A DNA stretch of 64,000 nt from Herminiimonas sp. KBW02 (GTDB lineage Bacteria > Pseudomonadota > Gammaproteobacteria > Burkholderiales > Burkholderiaceae_D): positions 68,013-132,012 of the forward strand of contig NZ_QAJP01000008.1 in NCBI RefSeq assembly GCF_003852535.1, read 5' to 3'. Under the pieces are notes generated by a model. It was not told the DNA's origin. It saw only the letters and a list, made by a program, of their open reading frames with translations, and made no database searches. Positions within the stretch are counted from its first letter, which is position 1. Each line of letters starts with the position of its first letter. Positions 56,593-64,000 of this stretch are shown one piece after another. The translations under genes were made by a program, and so were the position numbers.

Positions 56593-56835
56593 ATGTACAT
56601 CGTCGCCATCGCCTGGATCTATGTCGTCTTTATGATGGCGATTACAGAAACCTCAGTCATTGCTGGAATTATGACTTTTTTACTGTACGGTGTCTTGCCC
56701 GTTGCAATTATTTTATACGTGATGGGCAGCGGAAGGCGCAAGCGCAAACGTTATGCGCAGGAAATGCAGCGACGCGAGGAACTCCTGAGACGACAGGAAG
56801 AAGCGGCGAGCGCGGAACGCCCGCCGGAAGGTTAA
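56593..56835 (+). CDS. Small membrane protein of unknown function
   Basis: From the ATG at 56593 the product is 80 residues: two hydrophobic segments (YIVAIAWIYVVFMMAI and GIMTFLLYGVLPVAIILYVM) and a highly charged Arg/Glu tail (RRKRKRYAQEMQRREELL). No family is recognised beyond a general small two-helix membrane-protein look. The longer frame from 56521 starts in the phaC start region and lacks a ribosome site. It is convergent with pgeF, 11 bases away. Confidence 0.65.
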   Translation: MYIVAIAWIYVVFMMAITETSVIAGIMTFLLYGVLPVAIILYVMGSGRRKRKRYAQEMQRREELLRRQEEAASAERPPEG

Positions 56836-56846
56836 GGAAGACAGGC

Positions 56847-57599
56847 CTAGCGTAGCCAGATCAGGGCCGCCATCCGCCCCGTCACACCATCGCGCCGATA
56901 AGAATAAAAACGCTGCGCATCGCTCACGGTGCAGGCATTGCCGCCACTCACCTTGTTTACACCCAGCCGCGCCAGCCGCATGCGCGCCAATTGATAGATA
57001 TCGGCCAGGTATTTACCGGGCTTATCCGCAATAGCCTTGAACGCCTGCTCCGCTGCGGCATCTTGCGCCACAAAGGCCTGCAATACATCGGCACCGACTT
57101 CAAACTGCTGCGGCCCGATTGCCGGCCCCAGCCAGGCATATAAAGTCTCCGCGCCGGCGGCACGCATCTGCGCCACCGTGTTATCCAGCACGCCTGCTGC
57201 CAGACCGCGCCAGCCTGCATGCGCAGCCCCGACTGCGCGACCACCGGCATCGGCAAACAGCACCGGCAGGCAGTCCGCCGTCATGATCGCGCACACTACA
57301 CCGGCTTGCGTGGTGTAACTGGCGTCGGCCTCCGGTGCACCGCTTACCTGCGCCGCATCCACCACCGTGGTGCCATGAACCTGCGTCAGCCACGCCGGCT
57401 CAGCCGGTAACTGGCGCCGGATCTGTGCACGGTTATGTTCTACATTGGTCAGTGCATCACCGACATGCACGCCGAGGTTCAGGCCGCCGCCGCCCTGTCC
57501 GTCGTCATAAGGTGCAGTGCTGATACCGCAAGGCCGCGTGGTCGCCAGCGCGCCTGTGTGCGGCAGCGAGGTGCCCCATTGCGGGAGTATCAATTCCAT
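56847..57599 (-). CDS. pgeF: YfiH/PgeF family protein (laccase domain)
   Basis: Proteins of this family have been linked to peptidoglycan editing and, in other members, purine nucleoside phosphorolysis. The 250-residue protein shows the family's metal-site motifs: LTQVHGTTVV, TADCLPVLFADAG and AAHAGWRGLAAGVLDNTV. In related genomes the gene usually sits directly after rluD; here about 4.6 kb of extra sequence lies between them. Confidence 0.93.
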   Translation of the reverse strand: MELILPQWGTSLPHTGALATTRPCGISTAPYDDGQGGGGLNLGVHVGDALTNVEHNRAQIRRQLPAEPAWLTQVHGTTVVDAAQVSGAPEADASYTTQAGVVCAIMTADCLPVLFADAGGRAVGAAHAGWRGLAAGVLDNTVAQMRAAGAETLYAWLGPAIGPQQFEVGADVLQAFVAQDAAAEQAFKAIADKPGKYLADIYQLARMRLARLGVNKVSGGNACTVSDAQRFYSYRRDGVTGRMAALIWLR

Positions 57600-57842
57600 A
57601 GTCTGCTTGCTTTCCTGTGGGTGTGTAGTCGCGAGGCCTGTATTTTATTACTCATTCCATCTTGCGCCCATCACGAGCGGTGTCTTGCATGACAACAAGC
57701 GTATACAAACAAGATTCAAGAGCTTTCCGCTAGGTTTAGCGCCGCCCGAATCAGACAATCCTCAATCAGTTTTCTGCAAGCGGCGACATCGTTCAGATGA
57801 ACACGCTTAACACTCGCACCATGAATGACGGATACCTATTTT
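57600..57842. other. Leader region of the first WG-repeat gene
   Basis: This is the divergent gap between pgeF and the first large cassette gene. It is similar to 60186-60410, sharing TTCAAGAGC, CTAGGTTTAGCGCC, CAGACAATCCTCAATCA and the last bases CTATTTTATGTTTAAAC. The conserved blocks probably include promoter elements. No separate gene is seen. Confidence 0.5.
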
Positions 57843-59438
57843 ATGTTTAAACATCCAAACAAACACTACCGCCACATATTGCTGAGCAGCCTGTTCACGC
57901 TAGCCGGCAACGTACATGCTTTGGACGCTCAAAAAGATGCGCTGGCGCTGCCTGTATGCGCCAATGACCGTTGCGCGGTCGTCAACCAGGAGGGCGTGTT
58001 GCTCATGCCTTTCGACAACCATTACGGCAACATCATCGCTGCCGATTATAGGGGCACGGTGTTTGTCGGCGACCAGGACATGTGGCATTTGGTCAGCGCA
58101 GACGGGAAAAAGGTCATCAAAGCCAATATCAGCGACCAGCTTGCTCCCCTGACACCCAACTATTTTCGCTTCGGGGCCGATGGCAAAGTGGGCATCATAC
58201 GCGGTGATGGGAAACGCATTGCAGGACCCGGGTTCGAGTACGTGTATGTCAATAGCAACAACCCCTACATGGTGTATGGGCATAAGGGAAAACAGGGCCT
58301 GCTGAATGCGCAGGGAGTAAAAATTACTGACGCGCGTTTCGACAATATTACGTCGCACAATCCGGCCGCCACACGCGCCTCACTGGTCACCGCCAGCAAC
58401 GACGATGGACAGCTGTGGTTAATCGATCTCAAAACCAATAAGGTATTGCCGACCAAAGCCGCCTCACTGGACCAGGTGCAGGATGGACACCTGGTCGCCC
58501 GCTCACAAAACAGAACACAGACAGGACTGGTCAATGAAAAAGGTCAGTTAGTGATAGATCTCAAGTACTACAGCCTGGGCACCCCAGGCGGCGGCCTGGT
58601 TTCGTTTCAGGAGCAGAACAACGGTCCTTGCGGTTACCTCAATTATCAGGGCAAGGTCGTCATCACTGCGCAATTCAGCACATGCCTGCCCTTTGGTCAA
58701 AAAGAAGCACTGGTACGTGAGAGACTTGCAAACGGAAACGCTGGCAAATTCGGCCCTATCAATCATGAAGGCGCCTGGGTACACCCGCCTTCCTATGACA
58801 GGGCGGATCTCGCCGGCCTGAGCGCGCTCGGCTTGCCGACCCAGGTAAAAGGCCTGCTATCCATCGTCGAAATGGAAAGATTTACAGCAAAGTTTGGACT
58901 CTACGATACAGACACAGGCAAGGAAATCATGCCGATGCAGTATCAATCGATAGCCGCCATCAGCCCGGACTGGTTTTCCTTCAGCAGCAAGGACTCTCCG
59001 CAAGTAAAAGTGCGCTTCATGGGAAGTGAAACCATGATGCCTGCATTAGGCATCATGGATCGCAAGGGCAAACAGCTGGTCGCACCATCCGGCTTCATAC
59101 ACATCAGCCTGGATACCTCTGGTCGCTTTTTCCAGGCACTGACTGGCATAGACAAATACAGCAAAACCGGTCTGTACGACCTCAACGGAAATCTGATCGT
59201 GCCGCCCAATTGGGAAATGCTGGATATCGATCAAGGCCACGGCGTGATCAAGGCTTATAACCGCATAGATGACGGCTCTGAAAGCGGGCTGCTGGTACTG
59301 CACGCCTTATACAGCCTCCATGGCAAACCCTTGCTAACCGTCAACACGCTGGCCTGCGGTGCGCAGCAGGCACTCAACAGCGCTGGTGCAGTGATATGGC
59401 CAGAAGATCCGGAACCATACTGCAGGCAAAAACCATAA
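57843..59438 (+). CDS. Exported WG-repeat-like protein, copy 1, function unknown
   Basis: From the ATG at 57843, the position conserved in its paralogue, the product is 531 residues. A signal peptide (LLSSLFTLAGNVHA-LD) is followed by about ten beta-type repeats of the form G-L-x-(D/N)-x-x-G-x-x-(V/I), for example GLVNEKGQLVIDLKY, GYLNYQGKVVITAQF and GLYDLNGNLIVPPNW, like WG/KWG repeats. Six cysteines, including C39-x4-C44 and a C-terminal pair, are shared with copy 2 and may form disulfides. It is probably periplasmic. An in-frame ATG at 57825 is not conserved. A hairpin and a 173-residue gene follow. Confidence 0.82.
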   Translation: MFKHPNKHYRHILLSSLFTLAGNVHALDAQKDALALPVCANDRCAVVNQEGVLLMPFDNHYGNIIAADYRGTVFVGDQDMWHLVSADGKKVIKANISDQLAPLTPNYFRFGADGKVGIIRGDGKRIAGPGFEYVYVNSNNPYMVYGHKGKQGLLNAQGVKITDARFDNITSHNPAATRASLVTASNDDGQLWLIDLKTNKVLPTKAASLDQVQDGHLVARSQNRTQTGLVNEKGQLVIDLKYYSLGTPGGGLVSFQEQNNGPCGYLNYQGKVVITAQFSTCLPFGQKEALVRERLANGNAGKFGPINHEGAWVHPPSYDRADLAGLSALGLPTQVKGLLSIVEMERFTAKFGLYDTDTGKEIMPMQYQSIAAISPDWFSFSSKDSPQVKVRFMGSETMMPALGIMDRKGKQLVAPSGFIHISLDTSGRFFQALTGIDKYSKTGLYDLNGNLIVPPNWEMLDIDQGHGVIKAYNRIDDGSESGLLVLHALYSLHGKPLLTVNTLACGAQQALNSAGAVIWPEDPEPYCRQKP

Positions 59439-59452
59439 CGCTGGCCCGCCAT

Positions 59453-59471
59453 GAGGATGCCTCGCATCCTC
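59453..59471 (+). other. Hairpin between the WG-repeat gene and the 173-residue gene
   Basis: A perfect 8-base stem GAGGATGC/GCATCCTC with a 3-base loop begins 15 bases after the first WG gene. No T run follows directly, so it may shield the upstream message or only partly terminate. It is not kept in copy 2. Confidence 0.4.
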
Positions 59472-59508
59472 CCGTTAAACCGCTTTTAAGCCTATACGAT
59501 TACAGATA

Positions 59509-60030
59509 ATGGAAACACTTGAAGAACTGCGTCTACGCATACAAGCTTGCCGCCGCGACTCCAGAAGGAAACGTACCGAGCTCTCTGACATCGCCTTCTC
59601 CCTGGACAACCTGACTTTATCTATCCCCGTCATTCCAAACGAAGTATTTCTTATCTATACCGACATACTGAGTGATGCCGTGCTGTGCGAAAAACCGCAT
59701 ACAGCCAGCTTCATCCCCGCGCTGTTCAGTGACTTTGACAAACTGTCTGCCGCCCAGCAACAGAGCTTGCTGGATATTTTCATACAGCATGCACCGCTGT
59801 ATCGCAGCCGGATCCTGCAGTTTTCCGTAGGCGATATCATCGCCAGGAAATACTCATGCGATACCGCTATCCGGACATTCAAAAAGATGTGGGAAACGAA
59901 AAATCTGCACGCGAGGGATATCGCAATTTTTGGAGCTAATGTACTCTCGCTGACCCTGCCCAGGGAAGGCCGCGAACGCAACGCGTTGCGCCGTTTCGAT
60001 CAAATAATGAAAATGGGCTCGCCATCGTAA
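59509..60030 (+). CDS. 173-residue cytoplasmic protein of unknown function
   Basis: I do not recognise this protein. It has no signal peptide. It opens with a charged helix (ETLEELRLRIQACRRDSRRK), then appears largely alpha-helical with a Phe/Leu-rich core (LLDIFIQHAPLYRSRILQF) and ends RNALRRFDQIMKMGSPS. It follows the WG-repeat gene by 70 bases on the same strand, so the two may be one transcript. A decayed remnant of the same gene follows the second WG gene, so it belonged to the ancestral cassette. The end of the gene overlaps a hairpin. Confidence 0.72.
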   Translation: METLEELRLRIQACRRDSRRKRTELSDIAFSLDNLTLSIPVIPNEVFLIYTDILSDAVLCEKPHTASFIPALFSDFDKLSAAQQQSLLDIFIQHAPLYRSRILQFSVGDIIARKYSCDTAIRTFKKMWETKNLHARDIAIFGANVLSLTLPREGRERNALRRFDQIMKMGSPS

Positions 60031-60043
60031 ATAGTGAGCCCAT
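60013..60043. terminator. Hairpin at the end of the 173-residue gene (copied rluD terminator)
   Basis: ATGGGCTCGC pairs with GTGAGCCCAT (one G-T pair) around the stop codon of the 173-residue gene. The equivalent element in copy 2 lies after rluD on the reverse strand. There it is followed by GTTTTCATTT and looks like its terminator. Confidence 0.5.
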
Positions 60044-60067
60044 CTGCAACCACAAAAAATCAGTCCA

Positions 60068-60180
60068 TCAATAGGTTTTAATACCAGCCCTAGCCACCAG
60101 CTCAGCGAAGTCTTCCGGCAATTCAGTTGGCCACGCCGCTGACCGGATGCATCAGGCCCAGACGCCGCGCATGCAAGGCG
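60068..60180 (-). pseudogene. Relic of the rluD 3' end
   Basis: About 113 bases closely match the last codons of rluD at 62238-62360 (reverse strand), including the stop, IKTY and the ELVARAG region. An 11-base deletion near 60130 shifts the frame, and the similarity stops at about 60180. It is a by-product of the tandem duplication and encodes nothing. The match continues past the stop codon through about 60013. Confidence 0.85.
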
Positions 60181-60185
60181 TTAGT

Positions 60186-60410
60186 AATGCGTGTGATGGC
60201 GTGAGGCTCATATTTCATTACTCATACCCTCTGGCACCAGCCAAGAACAGCCCCCTATACAGCGCCCCCTTGCACAAGCACATTCAAGAGCATTCCTCTA
60301 GGTTTAGCGCCACTCGAACCAGACAATCCTCAATCACTTATCTGCTCGTGACAATCTCGTTCAAATAAGCTTGCTCACCACTATCACCGTCGCTACCGGA
60401 CAACTATTTT
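60186..60410. other. Leader region of the second WG-repeat gene
   Basis: No gene is seen. The sequence aligns with the leader at 57616-57842 and joins the rluD relic at its left end. A 73-residue open frame here reads across the relic junction and is not supported. Confidence 0.5.
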
Positions 60411-62006
60411 ATGTTTAAACCTCCAAGCAAGCACTATGTGCTGCTATTACTGGCAAGTCTGTTTACGTTAAGCAGCAACGTGCTTGCCGAGAGCCCGGAA
60501 GAAAATGCGCTGGCGCTACCCGTATGCGTCAATGGCCGCTGTACGGCAGTCGATCAGAATGGCAATTTGCTCATGCCTTTCGACAATCGCTACAGCAATG
60601 TGATTGCGGCAAATTATAAAAACACGATTTTTGCCGGCAAGCAGGGGATGTGGCATCTGGTCAGTGCCGATGGAAAAACAGTACTCAAAGCCAATATAAG
60701 CAAGCAGCTTACACCTCTCACCCCAAACTACTTCCGCATCGACGAAGACGGCAAAGCGGGCATCATACGCAGTGATGGAAAACGCATCGCAGCGCCCAGG
60801 TATGACTACATACATGTCGAACACAACAATCCATACATGGTTTACGGACTCAAGGGAAAACAGGGCCTGCTGAATGCGCATGGAGAAAAAATTACCGAGG
60901 CGCGCTTCGACAGTATCCTGTCACGCAATTCAGCTACAGAACACGCTTCACTGGCCATCGCCAGAAACGACGACGGGCGACTATGGCTGATTAATCTCAA
61001 GACCAGGCAGGTAATACCGACCACAGCCACCTCTCTGGAAGATATGGAGGATGGACATCTAGTAGCCAAATCGCGGAATGGACTGCGCACGGGACTGGTC
61101 AATCAACAAGGCCAGGTGGTTATAGATATCGAGTACGTCAAGCTGGGCCTACCGAGCGGCGGTCTTGTTTCATTTCAGAGGGAGTACAACGAACCTTGTG
61201 GCTATCTTGATTATCAGGGCAAGGTAGTGATCGCCGCACAATTCAGCGAGTGCCTGCCCTTCGGTCAAAAAGAAGCGCTGGTGCGTGAGCGACACGCAAA
61301 TCCACTCGCCGGAAAATTCGGCCCTATCAATCGTCAAGGCGCATGGGTACGACCGCCCTCCTATGACAAGGCGGATCTATCTGGCCAGTCCATCTTCGGC
61401 ATCCCAACACCGGTACCGGGTCTGCTGTCTATTGCCAAGGTAGATGAATTCGCAACAAAGTTTGGACTCTACGATACAAACGAGGGTAAGGAAATCATAC
61501 CCATGCAATATCAATGGGTAGCTGCTATCAGCCCCGACTGGTTTGCTTACAGCGACGACGATTCACCGCAAGTAAAAGTGCACTTCTTAAGGAGCGAAGC
61601 CCTGGCACCAGCACAAGGCATCATGGACCGCATGGGCAAAGCGCTGGTTGCCCCTTCGGGCTTCGTCTATATTAGCCTTGATCCCTCGGGGCATTTTTTC
61701 CGGGCATGGACCGGCATAGACAAAAAAAGGAAAATTGGACTGTATGACCTCAACGGAAATCTGATCATCCCACCCAATTGGGAAATGCTAAATATCGATC
61801 ATCGCCACGGCGTCATCCAGGCTTATGCCCGTATAGATGACACTGCGGAGAACAACTTGCAAGCGCTTTACGCCTTGCACAACATGCAGGGCAAGCTCTT
61901 GCTAAGCATCCGTACGCTGGTATGTGGTGCGCAGCAGGCCATCGACAGCGCTGGTGCCGTGATATGGCCCGAGGATCCGGAACAATACTGCACGCAGCGA
62001 CCTTAG
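60411..62006 (+). CDS. Exported WG-repeat-like protein, copy 2, function unknown
   Basis: This paralogue of the protein at 57843 has exactly the same length (531 residues), aligns without gaps by eye, and is about two-thirds identical. A signal peptide (LLLASLFTLSSNVLA-ES) is followed by the same repeat series (GLVNQQGQVVIDIEY, GYLDYQGKVVIAAQF, GLYDLNGNLIIPPNW) and the same six cysteines. The frame is open throughout, which suggests selection on both copies. Its second gene (the 173-residue protein) is only a remnant. Function and partners are unknown. Confidence 0.82.
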   Translation: MFKPPSKHYVLLLLASLFTLSSNVLAESPEENALALPVCVNGRCTAVDQNGNLLMPFDNRYSNVIAANYKNTIFAGKQGMWHLVSADGKTVLKANISKQLTPLTPNYFRIDEDGKAGIIRSDGKRIAAPRYDYIHVEHNNPYMVYGLKGKQGLLNAHGEKITEARFDSILSRNSATEHASLAIARNDDGRLWLINLKTRQVIPTTATSLEDMEDGHLVAKSRNGLRTGLVNQQGQVVIDIEYVKLGLPSGGLVSFQREYNEPCGYLDYQGKVVIAAQFSECLPFGQKEALVRERHANPLAGKFGPINRQGAWVRPPSYDKADLSGQSIFGIPTPVPGLLSIAKVDEFATKFGLYDTNEGKEIIPMQYQWVAAISPDWFAYSDDDSPQVKVHFLRSEALAPAQGIMDRMGKALVAPSGFVYISLDPSGHFFRAWTGIDKKRKIGLYDLNGNLIIPPNWEMLNIDHRHGVIQAYARIDDTAENNLQALYALHNMQGKLLLSIRTLVCGAQQAIDSAGAVIWPEDPEQYCTQRP

Positions 62007-62025
62007 CACTTGCCACCCGTCGCGA

Positions 62026-62200
62026 GCATGCCCCGCTTTACCGTAACCAGATTTTGTAATTCTCCGCAGGCGACATCGTCGCCAGAAATATTGCACACTA
62101 TGGCGCTAATGTACTCTCACTGACCTTACCCAAGGCCGGCAAGGAACGCAATGCACTGCGGAATTTGATCCTGTAAATGAAAACGGGCTCACCATCGTAA
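62026..62200 (+). pseudogene. Remnant of a second 173-residue gene
   Basis: The stretch aligns with 59786-60030 of the intact gene. The codons matching LYRSRILQFSVGD read LYRNQIL then TAA, so CAG has become a stop. About 80 bases are missing after the GDIVARN codons, and everything before base 62026 (more than half of the gene) is gone. The last codons and the stop are still recognisable. It is not expressed as a protein. Confidence 0.82.
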
Positions 62201-62211
62201 ATAGTGAACCC
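62185..62211 (-). terminator. Probable terminator of rluD
   Basis: On the reverse strand GGGTTCAC pairs with GTGAGCCC (one mismatch) across an about 11-base loop, followed by GTTTTCATTT, about 27 bases after the rluD stop. The copy at 60013-60043 has a tighter stem. Confidence 0.55.
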
Positions 62212-62237
62212 ATCTGCAACCACAAAAAATCAGTCCA

Positions 62238-63266
62238 TCAATAGGTTTTAATACCAGCCCTAGCCACCAGCTCAGCGAAGTCTTCCGGCAACTCGGTTGA
62301 CCATTCCAGCGGCTCACCGCTGACTGGATGCATCAGGCCGAGGCGCCGTGCATGCAAGGCCTGACGCGGGAATGCCGTAGTCAGATGCTGCTTGCCATAC
62401 AAACCGTCGCCCACCAGCGCAAAACCTATCGATTGCATGTGTACGCGGATCTGATGCGTCCGGCCGGTTTCCAGCCGGCATTGCATCAGGCTGACCGGAC
62501 GGCCATCCAGCATGCCGGTTGCCAGGCGCTGGTAATGCGTGATCGCTGGCTTGGCAGTCAGATTTTCCGATACCGCCATCTTGATGCGGTCACGTGCATG
62601 GCGACCGATGGAAGCATCGATCTTGCCGGTAATGTTGGGCGTGCCCCATACCAGCGCCAGGTATTCACGCTTGACAGTACGTGCCTGCAACTGGCGTACC
62701 AGGTCGGTATGTGCGATCAGGGTCTTGGCCACCACCATCAGACCACTGGTGTCTTTATCCAGACGATGCACGATGCCGGCACGTGGCACACCGGAAATTG
62801 ATGGCCAATAATGCAACAAACCATTCAGCAAGGTGCCCGACCAGTTCCCTGCGGCCGGATGCACCACCAGACCGGAAGGTTTGTTAATCACCAGCACTTC
62901 GCTGTCTTCGTGCACGATGACCAGATCCATGGCTTCCGGCTTGAAAGCCTGCTCTTCAGGCGCAGGCTGCGGGTGAATGACGACCTTTTCATCGCCATAT
63001 ACCGTCATTTTCGCGCGGGCAACTTCGCCATCCACGCTGACGTGACCACCATCTATCCATTGCTGCATGCGGCTGCGCGAATATTGCGGAACCAGGGTGG
63101 AAAGTACTTTGTCCAAACGGACGCCGCAGACTTCCGGGCCTAACTCAAGAGCGATCGGCGGCAGTTCCAGCGCCAGATCGTCGCCATCATCCACGCCGTC
63201 CAGATCACTTTCGGGCATGGTTTTATTCAAAATCGGTGTTTCGGTTGGTATCACTACAAGTCCCAT
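62238..63266 (-). CDS. rluD: 23S rRNA pseudouridine synthase RluD
   Basis: RluD makes pseudouridines 1911, 1915 and 1917 in helix 69 of 23S rRNA. The 342-residue protein has an acidic N-terminal extension, an S4 RNA-binding domain (about 47-105, VRLDKVLSTLVPQYSRSRM) and the catalytic domain with D170 in GIVHRLDKDTSGLMV. The first Met at 63266 is used; Met17 (63218) is an alternative start. It is divergent from bamD across 44 bases, the usual arrangement, and its 3' end is copied in the relic at 60068-60180. Confidence 0.96.
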   Translation of the reverse strand: MGLVVIPTETPILNKTMPESDLDGVDDGDDLALELPPIALELGPEVCGVRLDKVLSTLVPQYSRSRMQQWIDGGHVSVDGEVARAKMTVYGDEKVVIHPQPAPEEQAFKPEAMDLVIVHEDSEVLVINKPSGLVVHPAAGNWSGTLLNGLLHYWPSISGVPRAGIVHRLDKDTSGLMVVAKTLIAHTDLVRQLQARTVKREYLALVWGTPNITGKIDASIGRHARDRIKMAVSENLTAKPAITHYQRLATGMLDGRPVSLMQCRLETGRTHQIRVHMQSIGFALVGDGLYGKQHLTTAFPRQALHARRLGLMHPVSGEPLEWSTELPEDFAELVARAGIKTY

Positions 63267-63310
63267 CGGCTATAATCATTCATTGTCTAGCGGCATTCTC
63301 GCGAAATCTC

Positions 63311-64000
63311 ATGCAAAAACCAATGCTAAAAATTACCATCGTCGCTCTCGCCTTCCTACTGTCCGCATGTAGCCTCACACCTGACAAATTCGACGAGACC
63401 AAAAACTGGTCTCCGTCCAAATTATACTCGGAGGCTCGTGAAGAGATGAATGTAGGTGATTACACCAAGGCCATCTCTCACTTCGAAAAGCTGGAATCCC
63501 GTTATCCGTTTGGCACCTACGCCCAGCAAGCGCAGATGGAAATCGCCTACGCCTACTATCGCCAGGGTGACCAGCCACAGGCTCTGGCTGCGGTCGAGCG
63601 CTTCATCAAGCTGCACCCGGATCATCCTAACGTCGACTATATGTACTACCTGCGTGGTCTGATCAATTTCAACGATAAAGTCAGTATTTTCGACTTCGTA
63701 TCACGCCAGGATCCGACCGAACGTGATCCGAAAGCGGCCCGCGAAGCGTTTGACTCTTTCAAATTGCTGACTGAACGCTTCCCTGACAGCAAGTACACAC
63801 CGGATGCAACGGCACGCCTGGCCTACCTGATCAATACCATGGCGCAATACGATGTCCACGTGGCGAACTACTACTATCGCCGTGGCGCCTACCTGGCGGC
63901 GGCTAATCGTGCACAAGCCGCGGTGAAGAACTATCCGGGCGCACCAGCCGTGGAAGGCGCGCTGTACGTGATGATCCAGTCTTACGACGCACTCAACCTG
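63311..64000 (+). CDS. bamD: Outer membrane assembly lipoprotein BamD, 3' end outside window
   Basis: BamD is the essential lipoprotein of the Bam complex that inserts beta-barrel proteins in the outer membrane. The visible 230 residues begin MQKPMLKITIVALAFLLSAC with acylated C20 (lipobox LSAC), then TPR repeats: EEMNVGDYTKAISHFEKLES, YPFGTYAQQAQMEIAYAYYR and VANYYYRRGAYLAAANRAQA. The frame is open to the window edge, so only the last few residues are missing. It is divergent from rluD. Confidence 0.96.
   Translation, partial: MQKPMLKITIVALAFLLSACSLTPDKFDETKNWSPSKLYSEAREEMNVGDYTKAISHFEKLESRYPFGTYAQQAQMEIAYAYYRQGDQPQALAAVERFIKLHPDHPNVDYMYYLRGLINFNDKVSIFDFVSRQDPTERDPKAAREAFDSFKLLTERFPDSKYTPDATARLAYLINTMAQYDVHVANYYYRRGAYLAAANRAQAAVKNYPGAPAVEGALYVMIQSYDALNL

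Larger units (their letters stand above)
57616..62353. repeat. Tandem duplication of an about 2.4-kb cassette between pgeF and rluD
   Basis: Copy 1 runs from about 57616 to 60180 and copy 2 from about 60186 to 62353. Each has the same order: a similar leader (shared TTCAAGAGC and CTAGGTTTAGCGCC blocks), a 531-residue protein gene, a 173-residue protein gene (intact in copy 1, a remnant in copy 2), and the 3' end of rluD (relic in copy 1, real gene in copy 2). The leader of copy 2 joins directly onto the rluD relic, which marks the junction. Divergence is considerable, so it is not recent. Confidence 0.85.

Noticed and set aside
60147-60368. 73-residue open frame in the copy-2 leader
   Set aside because: It crosses the junction between the rluD relic and the leader, so it is a chance frame.
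1-64000. tRNA genes, rRNA, CRISPR arrays, insertion sequences or phage genes
   Set aside because: I saw no cloverleaf-like sequences, regular short repeat arrays, transposase motifs or integrase genes; the only large repeat is the cassette duplication.

Overview
The window comes from a motile betaproteobacterium, most likely an Oxalobacteraceae member of the Herminiimonas/Janthinobacterium type. I infer this from flagellar gene order, from phaC-phaR-rimO next to pgeF/rluD/bamD, and from overall protein character; no database search was possible. Base composition is moderate and even, and most genes are tightly packed.

Bases 1-3450 hold the 3' part of a sensor histidine kinase, a NarL-type response regulator split by an in-frame amber codon, and a diguanylate cyclase (GGEEF active site, RxxD inhibitory site). 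Bases 3500-35500 are one large flagellar locus. It contains fliC-flaG-fliD-fliS-fliT, a second FliK-like gene, a FlhB-C-terminal-like gene and ycgR (forward), then fliE (reverse), fliFGHIJK and fliLMNOPQR (forward), flgBCDEFGHIJKL (reverse) and flgA-flgM-flgN (forward). It encodes nearly the whole basal body, export gate, C-ring, rod, rings, hook, filament, cap and chaperones. flhA, flhB, fliA, motAB, flhDC and chemotaxis genes are absent from the window. Three sigma-28-type promoters with exact 11-base spacing are visible, before fliC, flgM and (reverse) flgK. The cyclase and the YcgR brake lie on either side of the filament genes.

Bases 35500-57600 are mostly housekeeping: an R/Q-rich exported protein, OmpR/EnvZ, a small membrane protein, ispD-ispF, mfd, serB, a DUF4870-like membrane protein, a five-gene dipeptide ABC transporter with coupled overlaps, a cystathionine beta-lyase-like enzyme, a small exported protein, rimO, phaR, phaC and pgeF.

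Bases 57600-62240 are the most unusual part. Between pgeF and rluD lies a cassette that has been tandemly duplicated. Each copy carries an exported 531-residue WG-repeat-like protein gene. Copy 1 also has an intact 173-residue gene of unknown function and a decayed rluD 3' end; copy 2 has a decayed remnant of the 173-residue gene and abuts the intact rluD. Both large paralogues are open and keep six cysteines. The window ends inside bamD, divergent from rluD.
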